A stretch of DNA of 64,000 nt from Mantis religiosa. Its lineage: Eukaryota; Arthropoda; Insecta; Mantodea; Mantidae. The translations under genes were made by a program, and so were the position numbers. Below are positions 20,900 through 31,100 of the stretch, piece by piece; position 1 is the stretch's first letter; every line of letters starts with the position of its first letter. The notes beneath the pieces were generated by a model. That model ran no database searches. It was not told the DNA's origin and saw only the letters and a list, made by a program, of their open reading frames with translations. The DNA is taken from the NCBI GenBank assembly GCA_030765055.1, contig JAUKNK010000152.1, positions 1,717,501 to 1,781,500 of the forward strand, in the 5' to 3' direction.

Positions 20900-22066
20900 T
20901 GGCTTCCTCTTTCTCCGTATCGCCGATAGATGGCGTGATGTACTTGTCAAAGATGTCTGGTGGTGGAGTTTCACAATTCATTACTCTATGAGATTTTTGT
21001 TAATGAAGATTTTTTCCCATACAGAAAGATCTATGGGGTGATTAACGTATTTTATTAGAGATGTTTCCAAGTTGATGTCATGTCTAGTATTCAAAAAATT
21101 AAAAGCCACTGCTTATTTTTCTTGTTCACCATTTTTAATGTTTCTTATATGTTCTTTAGTTCTGATGTTAATATTTCTTTTTGTTTTTCCTATATAAATT
21201 TTAGGGCAAGTTTCACATTTGATCTCGTAGATTCCTGGTTTTTCTTTGGTAGTGATTGAATTTTTGGGAGGGCCTTTTAACAAATTTCTGATATTAAACC
21301 TATGTTGAGGTGCAAGAATTATGTTGTGTTTTGAGAAGAGTTTTTGAATTTATTATAGGCTGATGGATGGAAGGTGAATTTTTTAAAAATTTTTTTCTCT
21401 TTTTCTCCTGTAGGTTCTAGGGTGTGGTTTCTTTTATTTTCTTGCTTTGTTGAGTCTGTTAACTGTTTCGTCTACTAAATTTGGGTTGAAACTGTTGGAT
21501 ATAGCTACTTTTTTTATGTGTAGGTATTCTTCTTGATAATCTTCTCTGTTTAGTGGAAAGTTGTACATCCGAAATATTAAACTGTTGAAAATGGCATGTT
21601 GGTGTTGTTTTGGGTTATAACTGTTGTTCTTAATATATTATCTGTGTGTGTCGGTTTCCTGTAAATACCAAAAGTGAGTTTGTTGTTCATTTTTTTTATC
21701 TTGATGTCCAAAAAGGGAAGTACACCATCCTCTTCTGTTTCCAATGTAAATTTTATAGCTGGATTTTGTATATTCAAAAGTTTAAGACCATCTTCTACGA
21801 GTTTTTTAGGTACTATTGCAAAAATGATGTCAGCATAGCGATACCAAACTTTGAAATAATTTGGAAAAGTTTTTGTGATATGTGTTTCCAAAGCACTCAT
21901 AAATAAATCTGCCAAGAAGGGAGACAGCGGGTTGCCCATAGCTAGGCCCGTTTTTTGTTTATAGATCTGTCCATTAAAACTGAAAAAATTTTGATTGATA
22001 CAAATTTCTGTAAGTTGTGTAAGTTCTTCTATTTCTTCAGATATTATTTGTATTGATTCCAGCCAT
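20900..22066 (-). pseudogene. PLE RT/GIY-YIG, left palindrome arm
   Basis: Minus-strand copy. RT palm includes GNPLSPFLADLF and, at the catalytic site, RYADI instead of the YxDD seen in active copies, so the second catalytic Asp is lost. Downstream, with frameshifts, come the fingers/thumb region, the GIY-YIG domain (about 21250-21150, with GIYEIKC and a YIGKTKR-like motif) and the tail with its hammerhead motif. The open piece 21939-21577 is only 120 residues. The N-terminus is absent. Confidence 0.88.
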
Positions 22067-22092
22067 TATTGGTTCCATTCCACTTCCCAAAA

Positions 22093-23320
22093 AATGGCTG
22101 GAATCAATACAAATAACATCTGAAGAAATAGAACTTTCACAATTTACAGAAATTTGTATCAATCAGAATTTTTTCAGCTTTAATGGACAGATCTATAAAC
22201 AAAAAATGGGCCTAGCTATGAGCAACCCATTGTCTCCCTTCTTGGCAGATTTATTTATGAGTGCTTTGGAAACACATATCACAAAAACTTTTCCAAATTA
22301 TTTCAAAGTTTGGTATCGCTATATTGACGACATTTTTGCAATAGTACCTAAAAAAAAAAAAACTCATACAAGATGGTCTTAGACTTTTGAATATATAAAA
22401 TCCAGCTATAAAATTTACATTGGAAATGGAAGAGGATGGTGTGCTCCCCTTTTTGGACATCAAGATCAAAAAAATGAACAACAAACTCACTTTTGGTATT
22501 TACAGGAAACCGACACACACAGATAATATATTAAGAACAACAGTTATAACCCAAAACAACACCAACATGCCATTTTCAACAGTTTAATATTTCGGATGAT
22601 CAACTTTCCACTAAACAGAGAAGATTATCAAGAAGAATACCTACATATAAAAAAAGTAGCTATATCCAACGGTTTTAACCAAAATTTAATAGACAAAACA
22701 GTTAACAGACACAACAAAGCTAAGAAAATAAAAGAAACCACCACCCTAGAACCTACAGGAGAAAAAGAGAAAAAAAAATTTAAAAAATTCACCTTCCATC
22801 CATCAGCCTATAATAAATTCAAAAACTCTTCTCAAAACACAACATAATTCTTGCACCTCAAAATAGGTTTAATATCAGAAATTTGTTAAAAGGCCCTCCC
22901 AAAAATTCAATCACTACCAAAGAAAAATCAGGAATCGATGAGATCAAATGTGGAACTTGCCCTAAAATTTATATAAGAAAAACAAAAAGAAATATTAACA
23001 TCAGAACTAAAGAACATATAAGAAACATTAAAAATGGTGAAACAGAAAAATCAGCAATGGCTTATAATTTTTTGAATACTAGACATGACATCAACTTGGA
23101 AACATCTCTAATAAAATACGTTAATCACCTCATAGACCTTTCCGTATGGGAAAAAATCTTCATTAACAAAAATCGTCATAGAGTCATGAATTTTGAAACT
23201 CCACCACCGGATATCTTTGACAAGTACATCACGCAATCTATTGATGATATGGAGAAAGAGGAAACCTCTAAAATTTGCACTAATCGAGTACCAGCTGATG
23301 ATAAGAGCAAAAGCTCTTGA
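22093..23320 (+). pseudogene. PLE RT/GIY-YIG, right palindrome arm
   Basis: Plus-strand copy. RT palm has SNPLSPFLADLF and an intact catalytic RYIDD; then a poly(A)-like run (22350-22360) causes a frameshift (KKKKTH). Later pieces are EYLHIKKVAISNGF (22596-22847) and the nuclease domain in 22883-23320: GIDEIKC where other copies have GIYKIKC, YIRKTKR where others have YIGKTKR, then KEHIRNI. Both halves of the GIY-YIG signature are therefore mutated. The frame ends at the hammerhead motif. Confidence 0.88.
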
Positions 23321-23335
23321 AACATGTACTGTGAA
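23286..23335 (+). ncRNA. Hammerhead ribozyme-like motif, right arm
   Basis: CTGATGA (23295-23301), a perfect helix II hairpin with AAGAGC/GCTCTT arms and an AAAA loop (23303-23318), GAAA (23319-23322), C-AT-GTA. ACATGT at helix III is self-complementary, allowing a dimeric form. CAG before the core can pair with CTG after the cleavage site. The triplet here is GTA, where the left arm has GTC. Confidence 0.75.
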
Positions 23336-23392
23336 TAAACAATGTGAGTGAAGCAATGTGTCAATATCTTCTTGATTCACTTTTGTGCTAAT

Positions 23393-24255
23393 TTATGTTT
23401 CACTATCCCTACGCTTCTTTCAAGTTTATACTTTATCAAAATATTATTTATCATTCCAATTGTTCACCATTTACATTATCGTGTTTCCAAATTTGTGCCT
23501 TTTACACTACTTAATGTCGATAGCATGTCTCTGTTTCTTTTTCTTTTGTTTAATTGTATTTTAATATGTATTATTACTGCACTTGTAATGCAACTGGTGG
23601 ACACTGAAGACACGGGAAATGAAACAGACCTAAGTTTAGGGTACTCCCACGTATTTGGGAGATACAAGTATTTGGAAACAAACCTAGAAAAACCTGAGTG
23701 GGATTTGAAATGCAGAATTGATGCCAGTTACATTGTGTTATATCCCTGCCCAAGAACATACCAAATCAAGAAAAGCGAACACCTCTCTCACTCTTTCCTA
23801 TCTTACTTTTGCCTATTACAATGACAGTGGTAATTTATTGCATTATGAGATATCTCAAACATTTTTGTATTTGTATTTGTCACTTAGATTCAAAACTTCT
23901 ATTTTGGTGATTGCTGAGATGGAGGTCGTTGGTGACAACAAAAATATAGAATTATAGCCAAGCTATATTTAAATATAAATGTACAGTGACAATTAATTTG
24001 TAATATTGTATACTTGCATTAAATTACCAATTTATATAACCAGTTATCTCTTTCTATACCTTTGAAAATTTTAAGAAAGGGTGTACATACAGTTTTGAAG
24101 TATAATGTGGAAAACAAGTGATTGCACATTTTGGTGGTATTATATGATCTTGTCAGCTTACTCATACTGCAAAACCTGTCTGATGTAAAAACACCATTCT
24201 GATGACTGAGGAGATTTCTTGAACAAGGACATAAAAGGCAATATGGCGAATTAAA
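23393..24255. other. No recognisable gene
   Basis: Contains a 158-codon frame (23348-23824), but its sequence has no recognised motif, it starts inside the PLE tail, and its first half is low-complexity hydrophobic. No support for a gene. Confidence 0.4.
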
Positions 24256-24259
24256 ATAT

Positions 24260-24358
24260 TGTGACTTTGTGGGTTCGTGAAATGAAAAGTCCAATTATAC
24301 AAACTCAACAATGTTCTTTATTTCCACCGACTTACAGTTGAACACTTGCAAATTACAC
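24260..24358 (-). repeat. 3' LTR fragment of gypsy copy B
   Basis: The ~99 bp match the last part of the 5' LTR (GACTTTTCATTTCACGAACCCAC at its end). Upstream it joins RNase H coding sequence directly at about 24359. Confidence 0.88.
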
Positions 24359-24449
24359 TACTCGGACTGCTGCGGCAAGCTCCTTCTCTTCCACTCTTGT
24401 GCACTGGCCGCACTCTTCTGGACAGGGTCTTCGGGACATGGCGTCTGCG

Positions 24450-26138
24450 TTACCGTGACTTCCCTCTACGATGTTCCGAGGTGAAGTCGTATTCCTGCAG
24501 CTTCTGGACCCAACGTGCTGTCTGACCTTCCAGGTTCTTAAAGCTCAATAGCCAGGTTAGGGCGGAATGGTCAGTCCTCAGGTGGAATGGCTGACCGTTC
24601 AGGTACTTGTGGAAGTGCTCCAAGGTCTTTACTACCGCCAATAATTCTCGTCGGGTGATGCAGTAGTTCTTCTCTGCCTTGGATAGCGTCTTGCTGTAGT
24701 AGGCTATCACCCGCTCATGGCCGTCCTGGATCTGCGATAGGACACCTCCAATGCAATGGTCGCTGGCGTCGGTGTCCACAATGAAGGCACCACCCGGTTG
24801 TGGGAAACCCAAAATTGGAGCACTGCACAGGGTCTCCTTTAGGTGCTGGAAAGCGTTTTCGGCGTCCTCCGTCCACACATAAGGCCGGTGTTCCTCTGTC
24901 AGGCGGGTGAGGGGTTTGGCGATGTTGGAGAACCCCTTTATGAAGCGGCAGTAATAACTGCACACCCCCAGGAAACTGCGCAGCTCTTTCTTATCCCTTG
25001 GGCGAGGCCAATCTCTCACAGCTTGTGTCCTCTCCGGGTCTGTGGCCACTCCGGTTGCTGAGACTATGTGGCCCAAGTAGTTCACTTCCTTGCGGAAGAG
25101 CTGGCACTTCTTCGCGTTCAGCTTCAAGTTGGTCGCCTGCAGCCTCTGTAGCACCTTACTCAGATTCTCGAGGTGATCATCAAAAGTTTTTGCGACGATA
25201 ATGATGTCGTCCAGGTATAGCAGGCAGGCGTCGTAAGTCAGCCCTCTCATCACTGACTCTATGAGGCGTTGGAAGGTATCTGGTGCGTTGCAGAGGCCAA
25301 AGGGCATAACCGTGAACTGCCAGAGCCCTTGGCCTGTCGAGAATGCGGTCTTCTCCTTGTCTCTTGGGTCTAGAGCTACCTGCCAGTAGCCCGACTTCAG
25401 GTCCAGGCTCGAGAACCACTGTGCACCAGATAGCGTGTCCAGGGTGTCGTCAATCTGGAGTAAGGGAAAACAGTCCTTCCGGGTGACAGCGTTCAGCTCT
25501 CTGTAGTCTCCGCAGAAGCGCAGCTCGCCGTTCTTCGTCACCAAGACTACAGGGGAACACCAAGGGCTGTCCGACTCTTCAATCACTCCCCTGGATCTCA
25601 TGTCCTCCAGCATGTCTCGTACCGCTCCTTGCTTCGCCAGCGGAACGCGTCTATGTGGTTGCCGAATAGGCCGGGCGTCCCCGGTGTCGATGTGCTGAAG
25701 CACTTTGTCCGTGCGGCCGTAGTCACTATCACCTTGGCTGAAGACGCGCTGGTATCGTCTTAGCAGTAGTCGAACTTTCTCCAGTTGCTCTGCGGTGAAG
25801 CGGTCGGCCGCCCTCTCCAGTAAGCCTTCTAGCCGGGGCCCCAGGTTTTGCGTCGGCACCGGCTCCTGCGTCTGGTCGATTGCTGTTACGCTTACCACGG
25901 GCTCGCACGTTCCCAAGTCCGTCCCGGCCTGGACGTCGTGATCGGTGTCCGTTGGATTTAGCAGTCTCACTGGCACCTCCTCTCGGCACGGCAGCATGCC
26001 CTGGCTACAAATAGTTCGTGCACAGGCGTCTTCTGGTCCAGCATCATGTTCCTGGTTCTCTGGCCTTCCAGTCGCGCCGTCACCACCACCTCGCTCCTCG
26101 CGGGGACAACCACGTCTTCGTCCAAGACGACCCTGCAA
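24450..26138 (-). CDS. pol: Gypsy copy B pol: reverse transcriptase and RNase H
   Basis: 562-residue open frame, the best preserved pol of this family here. After about 130 residues of linker, RT motifs run: VVLVTKNGELRFCGDYRELN, FSSLDLKSGYWQVAL, FTVMPFGLCNAP, and the catalytic LLYLDDIIIVA near residue 320. Then come FLGVCSYYCRFI and RNase H (FIVDTDASDHCIGGVLSQ, KNYCITRRELLAVV, LRTDHSALTWL). The RNase H carries the expected Asp, Glu, Asp. Active-site residues look intact. FCGDYR replaces the usual FCVDYR. The frame ends in YDFTSEHRRGKSR shortly before the LTR fragment, with integrase missing, so it cannot complete a cycle alone. Confidence 0.93.
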   Translation of the reverse strand: MQGRLGRRRGCPREERGGGDGATGRPENQEHDAGPEDACARTICSQGMLPCREEVPVRLLNPTDTDHDVQAGTDLGTCEPVVSVTAIDQTQEPVPTQNLGPRLEGLLERAADRFTAEQLEKVRLLLRRYQRVFSQGDSDYGRTDKVLQHIDTGDARPIRQPHRRVPLAKQGAVRDMLEDMRSRGVIEESDSPWCSPVVLVTKNGELRFCGDYRELNAVTRKDCFPLLQIDDTLDTLSGAQWFSSLDLKSGYWQVALDPRDKEKTAFSTGQGLWQFTVMPFGLCNAPDTFQRLIESVMRGLTYDACLLYLDDIIIVAKTFDDHLENLSKVLQRLQATNLKLNAKKCQLFRKEVNYLGHIVSATGVATDPERTQAVRDWPRPRDKKELRSFLGVCSYYCRFIKGFSNIAKPLTRLTEEHRPYVWTEDAENAFQHLKETLCSAPILGFPQPGGAFIVDTDASDHCIGGVLSQIQDGHERVIAYYSKTLSKAEKNYCITRRELLAVVKTLEHFHKYLNGQPFHLRTDHSALTWLLSFKNLEGQTARWVQKLQEYDFTSEHRRGKSR

Positions 26139-26581
26139 ATTCCAAGGCGCTCCTCTGGTTGACGAGGTATAACCTCTTCTCCGTTGAGCCGCAGGACCTT
26201 CTTGCCGACGTCGACCGTCGCCTCATGGCTCCTGAGGGCATCCAGTCCCAGAATCACCTCCTCAGCCACCTTCGCGACGCACACCCACAGACGCACGGCA
26301 CTCCGTCCCAAGGTCAGCTCCAGCAGGGCCTCCTTCTCCACAGGCAAGGTGTCGCCCGATGCCGTGACAAGCTCGTATGGTCGGCTCGGCTTCTTTGTCG
26401 GCAAACCCTTCGCCACGTCAGGTCTGTTGATGGTCACGGCCGCCCCGGTGTCCACCAGCACGCGGCACGGTTTTCCTCTTACCCAACCGTCCGCGATGAG
26501 GCTGTCATCTATACGCCGGCTGACGGCACGCAGTGTCACCCGAGGGGATGGTGTTGATGGTGCCGACGTGCCCCTCTCCAC
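25967..26581 (-). CDS. Gypsy copy B protease
   Basis: About 200 residues. Conserved lead-in ADGWVRGKPCRVLV, then the active-site DTGAAVTI near residue 47, and a second motif VILGLDALRSHEA. It overlaps the beginning of the RT frame by about 170 bases in another frame, as in copy A. The parent polyprotein was probably one frame, with the offset introduced by small indels around 26000. Confidence 0.85.
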   Translation of the reverse strand: MERGTSAPSTPSPRVTLRAVSRRIDDSLIADGWVRGKPCRVLVDTGAAVTINRPDVAKGLPTKKPSRPYELVTASGDTLPVEKEALLELTLGRSAVRLWVCVAKVAEEVILGLDALRSHEATVDVGKKVLRLNGEEVIPRQPEERLGICRVVLDEDVVVPARSEVVVTARLEGQRTRNMMLDQKTPVHELFVARACCRAERRCQ

Positions 26582-26608
26582 GACGGCCCTTACTCGTTTT
26601 CCGGTTTC

Positions 26609-27748
26609 CTAGTGTGGGCAGTCTCTCTGCAGGTGTCCGAGCTGTCCACACCCCCAACACAGGCCACTAGGTGGTCGCCGGCGTCCCTCAGCTGGTCTTC
26701 TGTCTCCGGCGTAGCGGACACTCCTCGTTCTCAACGTCGGGATAGATGTTACCTTGGCCGCCTCCATACTTAATGCCGCTGTCAGCGGCTCGTGGATGGT
26801 TTTATAATCGCCGAGCATTAGGCGCTGACGAATCTCCGTGTCCCGCACCCCGTCGACAAAGTTGTAGGCCGCTTCCTGGGATACGAACTCCAGTGGCAGG
26901 TCAACCAAGGCCTTGCTAGCCAGCTGCTCAATCGCCATGGCGAACTCCTGCAGCGTCTCCCCCGGCTGCTGGGTGCGGTATGCCGCGGCTAAGCGATGGT
27001 TCCCGAAACGATTCTGCAGGGCCTCCCAGAACTCCTTGGGCGCCGCCGTTGTCTGCACCGCGTTTGGGATTTCCGCGGCCCGTCCCTGGAGGCTGGCTAT
27101 TAACTGTGTGGCCTCCTCCTTCGGTGACCATCTGTTGTGCTTGGCCACTGTGTCGAACTGGCGGCGGAAGACCTCAAATGTTGACGCGCCGTCATATTTC
27201 GGAGGTTTGACGCGCGCCGATGTTGTGTCGCGTCCCGGTGCGTCGGCTTTCAAATCCTTCAACCTCCTGCCGACGACGTCCTCCACCATGGCGCTCAGGG
27301 ACTTGACTCTGCTGTCGGCCTTTCCTTCCAGGCTGTTAGCGCGGTTAGCACGGTCTTCGACGTCTTACGCCATGGCGTTCAGGGACTTGGCGTTACTGTC
27401 GGCCTTTTCTTCTAGGTCATTGAAGCGGTTCGCCAGGTCCTCGACGCGCTCGTCCACTTGGCCCTTCCGCTTGCCCAGCTCCGTCACGTCATCTCTCACG
27501 GCGGCCAACTGTTCTTCAAATTTGGCGGCGAGAGATTCGTTCGCCACCTTCATTTCCGCGGTCAGTTCGGCCATCTTTGCGGTCATTGTCGTGGCCAAGT
27601 TGTTGTTTGTAGTCTCCAGCTTCGCGGCCAGGCTGTTATTTGCCGCTTCCGTTTTTGTTGTTAATTCGTTCATCTTCGCCAAAAGCATTTCCAATGCCGA
27701 TTCCATAGCCGTAATGTTCGGTGATGTTATCGTCCCGCTTCCTGACAC
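26609..27748 (-). pseudogene. gag: Gypsy copy B Gag with a coiled-coil duplication and one stop
   Basis: Reads MSGSGTITSP from 27748, then ESALEMLLAKMNEL (in-frame ATG at about 27706). The coiled coil has VEDLANRFNDLEEKADSNAKSLNAMA, followed by a TAA stop near 27365, and then a second, similar segment (VEDRANRANSLEGKADSRVKSLSAM) in the same frame before VEDVVGRRLKDLK. The segment is therefore duplicated and the stop lies at the repeat junction. Downstream: FEVFRRQFDTVAKHNRW, a shortened YRTQQPGE (about 12 bases fewer than other copies), and an intact knuckle CWGCGQLGHLQRDC (CX2CX4HX4C). It ends at a TAG right after the knuckle. Confidence 0.87.
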
Positions 27749-27750
27749 CA
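27741..27750 (-). promoter_or_regulatory. Primer binding site, gypsy copy B
   Basis: TGGTGTCAGG, one base after the LTR end (ACTAGTCACAC context read on the minus strand). Same variant as copy A. Confidence 0.6.
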
Positions 27751-27751
27751 G

Positions 27752-28214
27752 TGTGACTATGTGGGTTCGTGAAATGAAAAGTCCAATTACACAAACTCAA
27801 CAATGTTCTTTATTTCCCTCGACTTACAGTTGAACACTTGCCAATTACACAGAATTACGTAATGCACACAATTACGATTCACCAGTTCATCCGTTACCGT
27901 TCCGATGCACGTACACAGTCTTCTCGTCCGTTCGCTAGCACGTCAAGCACTGACTCACTGACTGACCGAATTCACTCACTGCAGCCCTTTTTATAGGAAT
28001 ATCACCGTCTTCTAGTAGTCTCTGGTTTCAGTGAATTACCGCGAAAGTTCCAGATGGCAGTGGGAGGGGGGGGGAAAGAGGCGGCCAGCGACAAGTGACA
28101 TTTCCCTAATCATCCCCCTCAGTTAGTGACAGAGACTAATGGGAGGGTGTGGTTGGCTGCCTCTGGCCCCTTACTCAGCTGTCGTTGGTTGCGCTTTCCG
28201 CTAATTGGGTGACA
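27752..28214 (-). repeat. 5' LTR of gypsy copy B (463 bp)
   Basis: Minus strand: begins TGTCACCC, has a TATAAAAAG box (plus 27987-27995), AATAAA near 27809-27814 reversed, and ends AGTCACA. Flanked by ATAT. Confidence 0.9.
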
Positions 28215-28218
28215 ATAT

Positions 28219-28821
28219 TTAATGTGCATATCAATAAAAAGTACATGTTGTATATATGCATATCAACTTTGTAAAAAGAAATATCTTATTTTGAAAATGA
28301 AAAGCACCAGTCATGAAAATATAAACAAGAGTAAAGGTTCATATGGGTAGAAAATAATTTTTTTTAAGAGTGAGTAATATGTTTAACTTCAGATGTAGTA
28401 GTAACAATATTAGACTCTACAAATCATGTAATAAGATATAGCTTTTATCAAACATCCTATACAACCAAATGCAGCTTTCTTGATCCACAAACATCATCAT
28501 TGGTCCGTAATTCACAGTTTAAAGTTCAGTATCACTTAGCATTTTTGGGGTAAATGTAATGGAGTAAGTAAGTGAACAAAGTAAATTACTACTTAGTGTT
28601 TATTTCAGTTTTGTGTTGGATGGTATCTTGAATACACTCCCTTTTGCAAGTAGTTTAAGGAAACAATTTGTTGATACTACATCTACAATCCTTTATTAAG
28701 GCTCTGTCCATGCAAACTTCAAATGACAAAGGATTGCTTCTACACTCTACCATAAGCTGAAGGATGTGGTAATGCAGTTGTGATTCTCTCCGTTTATTTC
28801 AACTTTGTTTTTATTATGTAA
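28219..28821. other. No recognisable gene
   Basis: AT-rich; nothing assignable on either strand. Confidence 0.5.
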
Positions 28822-29265
28822 AACTTAAAAGTTTTCGTGGTGAGCATTATTGATTAAAGCTTTACGGGTGATCAGCCAAGTCAAAGTTATTAGATCTGAG
28901 CTTTTGACCATTCTTAGCTCCATGGCCTTCTTCAGGAACTGAATGAAAAATGCCTTTATCATGGGGGTTCGGCTTGTGTCACGCCACTGCATGGCGTCTG
29001 TTATTGGTCCAGCTGGTCCACAAGAAGGATGAACTCCATTGTTTAAAAGTTTTCTGTGCTGTCCATCATCTAGATTGGGGTTCTCCCATCTTGCATTTTC
29101 TGTGTGGACCTTCATCTGGTCGGGGTTTTTATTGCAAGTATATTGTATTGCTGGAGTCCAAACTGTAGTCAGTTGAAGTGCCAAGTAACTATTGAAATTG
29201 CATGGATGGAGATTAATCTTGATGGCTTCTTTAATAAGTGTATCAATATTAGTATCATATGCAAA
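28822..29265 (-). pseudogene. PLE C-terminal tail (second PLE type)
   Basis: Minus-strand frame with DTLIKEAIKINLHPCNFN and TTVWTPAI, then HPSCGPAGPITDAMQ and a Lys-rich end. This resembles the region after the GIY-YIG core in arthropod PLEs of the VYKIPC type (REAIEI-x-H-x2-N-x-N pattern, an inference from memory of the family). The nuclease core itself is not present. The last coding part overlaps a hammerhead-like fold at 28893-28940. Confidence 0.6.
28890..28942 (-). ncRNA. Degenerate hammerhead-like motif in PLE tail
   Basis: Minus strand: CTGAAGA (plus 28929-28935, fits CUGANGA), helix II arms GGCCAT/ATGGTC that pair fully, then AAAA where GAAA is expected. The cleavage triplet is unclear. 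Confidence 0.4.
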
Positions 29266-29268
29266 TTG

Positions 29269-29342
29269 GCCATGGTAGCTCAATGGGTAAGAGCGACTGG
29301 ACAGAAACCAGTAGATCTGTGGTTCAAATCCCAGCCTTGGCA
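29269..29342 (+). other. tRNA-like sequence (pseudo-tRNA or SINE head)
   Basis: 74 bases with box A (TAGCTCAATGGG), an anticodon-arm hairpin ACTGG-(7)-CCAGT, box B (GGTTCAAATCC) and acceptor strands GCCATGG/CCTTGGC with one mismatch. C replaces T at position 33 and the T stem pairs poorly, so a functional tRNA is unlikely. It abuts the PLE tail, so it may be a SINE head without a recognised body. Confidence 0.5.
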
Positions 29343-29344
29343 TT

Positions 29345-29899
29345 GAATTTTTCATGTCGACTCTATCAACTCTTACGTATTTTAAACAAACCTAGCATCC
29401 TTGTCATACTCGGAAGGCGAGCATAAACACCACGCAGCCAACAAAAGTGATTATGTTACACATTCCTCTAGCTTGCCTTCTTGTGCTGGGAAGACAGTAG
29501 TAATAGCCTATATATTAAACACAAAAGAAAAAACATATTTACTATTACTTCATCTTGTTTCATTTTAGTTTCATTTCAATGCTATTAAAGGCTCCAATCC
29601 TTGCTCCTCATATTTCAGTGCTCACTCCCATTGTTGCTTATTCCCTTTTTGCATCAACTCCAGAAGCTCACTTCATACACATCCTCTGTCTGCCACTGCT
29701 AGCTCAATACTCCAGTAATCACTTAATTTTATTCATGGTTAGCCAGAATCCATCAAGTGGAAGTTATACACATATTTGTTGCTTCTGGGGACATTCTTAA
29801 CCATTGTATATTGTAAATATACAGGATATTTTCAGAGAGTGGGATATTTTCAAGTTTAAGTTTGATTCTCGTTCTGTTCATTAATCTAAATATGGCCTT
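29345..29899. other. No recognisable gene
   Basis: Only short hydrophobic frames; no family motif. Confidence 0.5.
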
Positions 29900-29956
29900 A
29901 CAACTTGACCTAGAGAACAGGAGAAGTAATGAAGGCTGTTGTTAAGCGGCCGTGGT

Positions 29957-31100
29957 AATGCAAACACGATCAGGCAAGCAGGTTTTTCAGTCAAATAGCA
30001 AGATAAACGCTAGTGAATCAATCAAACAAGTGAACGAGGAAGGTAAAAACATGTCATACTCAAGTGGAAAAAAAAGCAACGAAATTCAAAATGGGAATAC
30101 GGAAAATTTTGGCACTTAAGATTCACACGTGGCACAGCAAGCCAAGAGGGACGCGGAGACCATAGCATCATTGCATATGGTCATAAACTTATTAAATAGG
30201 GACCTAATAAAAGCCCAAAGTGAAACAAGTGTGCTCAAAAAGGAAATTGACAACCTCAGGAAGAAGTAATTGTGTGATTGTATGGATCCAACGTACTCCA
30301 CGGCAGGAAAAAAAGGACAGTCGGGAACCGGAACAAAGCAGTATAGTAGTGCTCAAAATGTATCAACTACAAATCGTTTTGAGGTTCTGAACGAAGAGGA
30401 AGACGATGGCGAGGGAGAAGAAAAGCAAAATTCAAGGGCGAAAAGCAAAGAAGAAGTCTCAAACAAGAGGAAAGCGCTCGTAGTGGGTGACTCCATATTA
30501 AAATTCGCAGGTGAAGCATGTAAGGAAAAGGGATACGATGTGCGTTGTTTCCCAGGCATTCGGCTGCGGGAAATGCGAGAAAAAGTGGAAAAAATGCCAT
30601 AAACAGAAGAAATGCCGGAGATCGTGGTCCTTCACGCCGGAACAAACAACATTAGTCCTGGTGTAAGGGCTGAGATGATAATGGGGGAAACGATGGACGT
30701 GATAAAAAGCATCAGGTCACAAGTGCCAGAGGCAAAAATCGTGGTAAGTGGGGTTCTTCACAGATGTGATGTTACGAACAGGAGAATTATGAGAATAAAC
30801 AGTGAACTAGATTTGTTGTGTGCTAAACAGAGAGGTGTTTAATGGTAGACAGAAATTTCTGGATTTGGAATGGAGATTTTGCCAGGGATGGGGTCCATTT
30901 AAATAGGAGGGGATCTAGCAAATTTGGCAGTTTGTTAAATAATGTAATAGCATCAATGTTTAAGGGGAAACTAGGATCTCAAGTGGTGGATGTAAACTCA
31001 AAGGATATCTGTTCAGAGGCCAAGCATAGTAGGAAGACAGACAAAACAAATTTGTATGAGCCAACCAAATCAGGTAAAATAGGAATGACCAAAGAAAATA
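29957..31100 (+). pseudogene. LINE ORF1: coiled coil plus SGNH esterase-like domain
   Basis: The ATG at 29957 opens MQTRSGKQV. After a stop near 30118 a coiled coil follows (AETIASLHMVINLLNRDLI). Past further stops the esterase domain shows its blocks in order: VVGDSILKFA (GDS with the nucleophile Ser), LHAGTNNI (GTN block) and RDGVHLNRRG (Asp-x-x-His block). ORF1 proteins with such an esterase are known from CR1-group LINEs, where they may act on lipids or membranes. In-frame stops at about 30118, 30268, 30600 and 30840 make it non-functional. The frame then runs without a break into the endonuclease, so the ORF1/ORF2 boundary is approximate. Confidence 0.8.

Larger units (their letters stand above)
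20780..23392. repeat. 2.6-kb palindrome of two PLE 3' halves
   Basis: The left arm (20780-22066) is a reverse complement of the right arm (22093-23392) apart from scattered substitutions and indels. The arms meet around a 26-base spacer (22067-22092). Both arms end outwards with the same short sequence (ATTAGCACAAAAGTG and its complement) and both start inwards at the same codon region of a PLE RT, so one 5'-truncated PLE appears duplicated head to head. Confidence 0.92.
24260..28214 (-). mobile_element. Ty3/gypsy copy B, integrase-deleted
   Basis: Full-length outline on the minus strand: 5' LTR (27752-28214), primer binding site, gag, protease, RT-RNase H, then directly the last ~100 bp of the 3' LTR. 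Integrase and the start of the 3' LTR are deleted. The target-site duplication ATAT is at 24256-24259 and 28215-28218, so the deletion probably happened after, or during, a normal integration. Confidence 0.94.

Noticed and set aside
23348..23824. 158-codon plus-strand frame
   Set aside because: No recognised motif, begins inside a PLE tail, and the first half is composition-driven.
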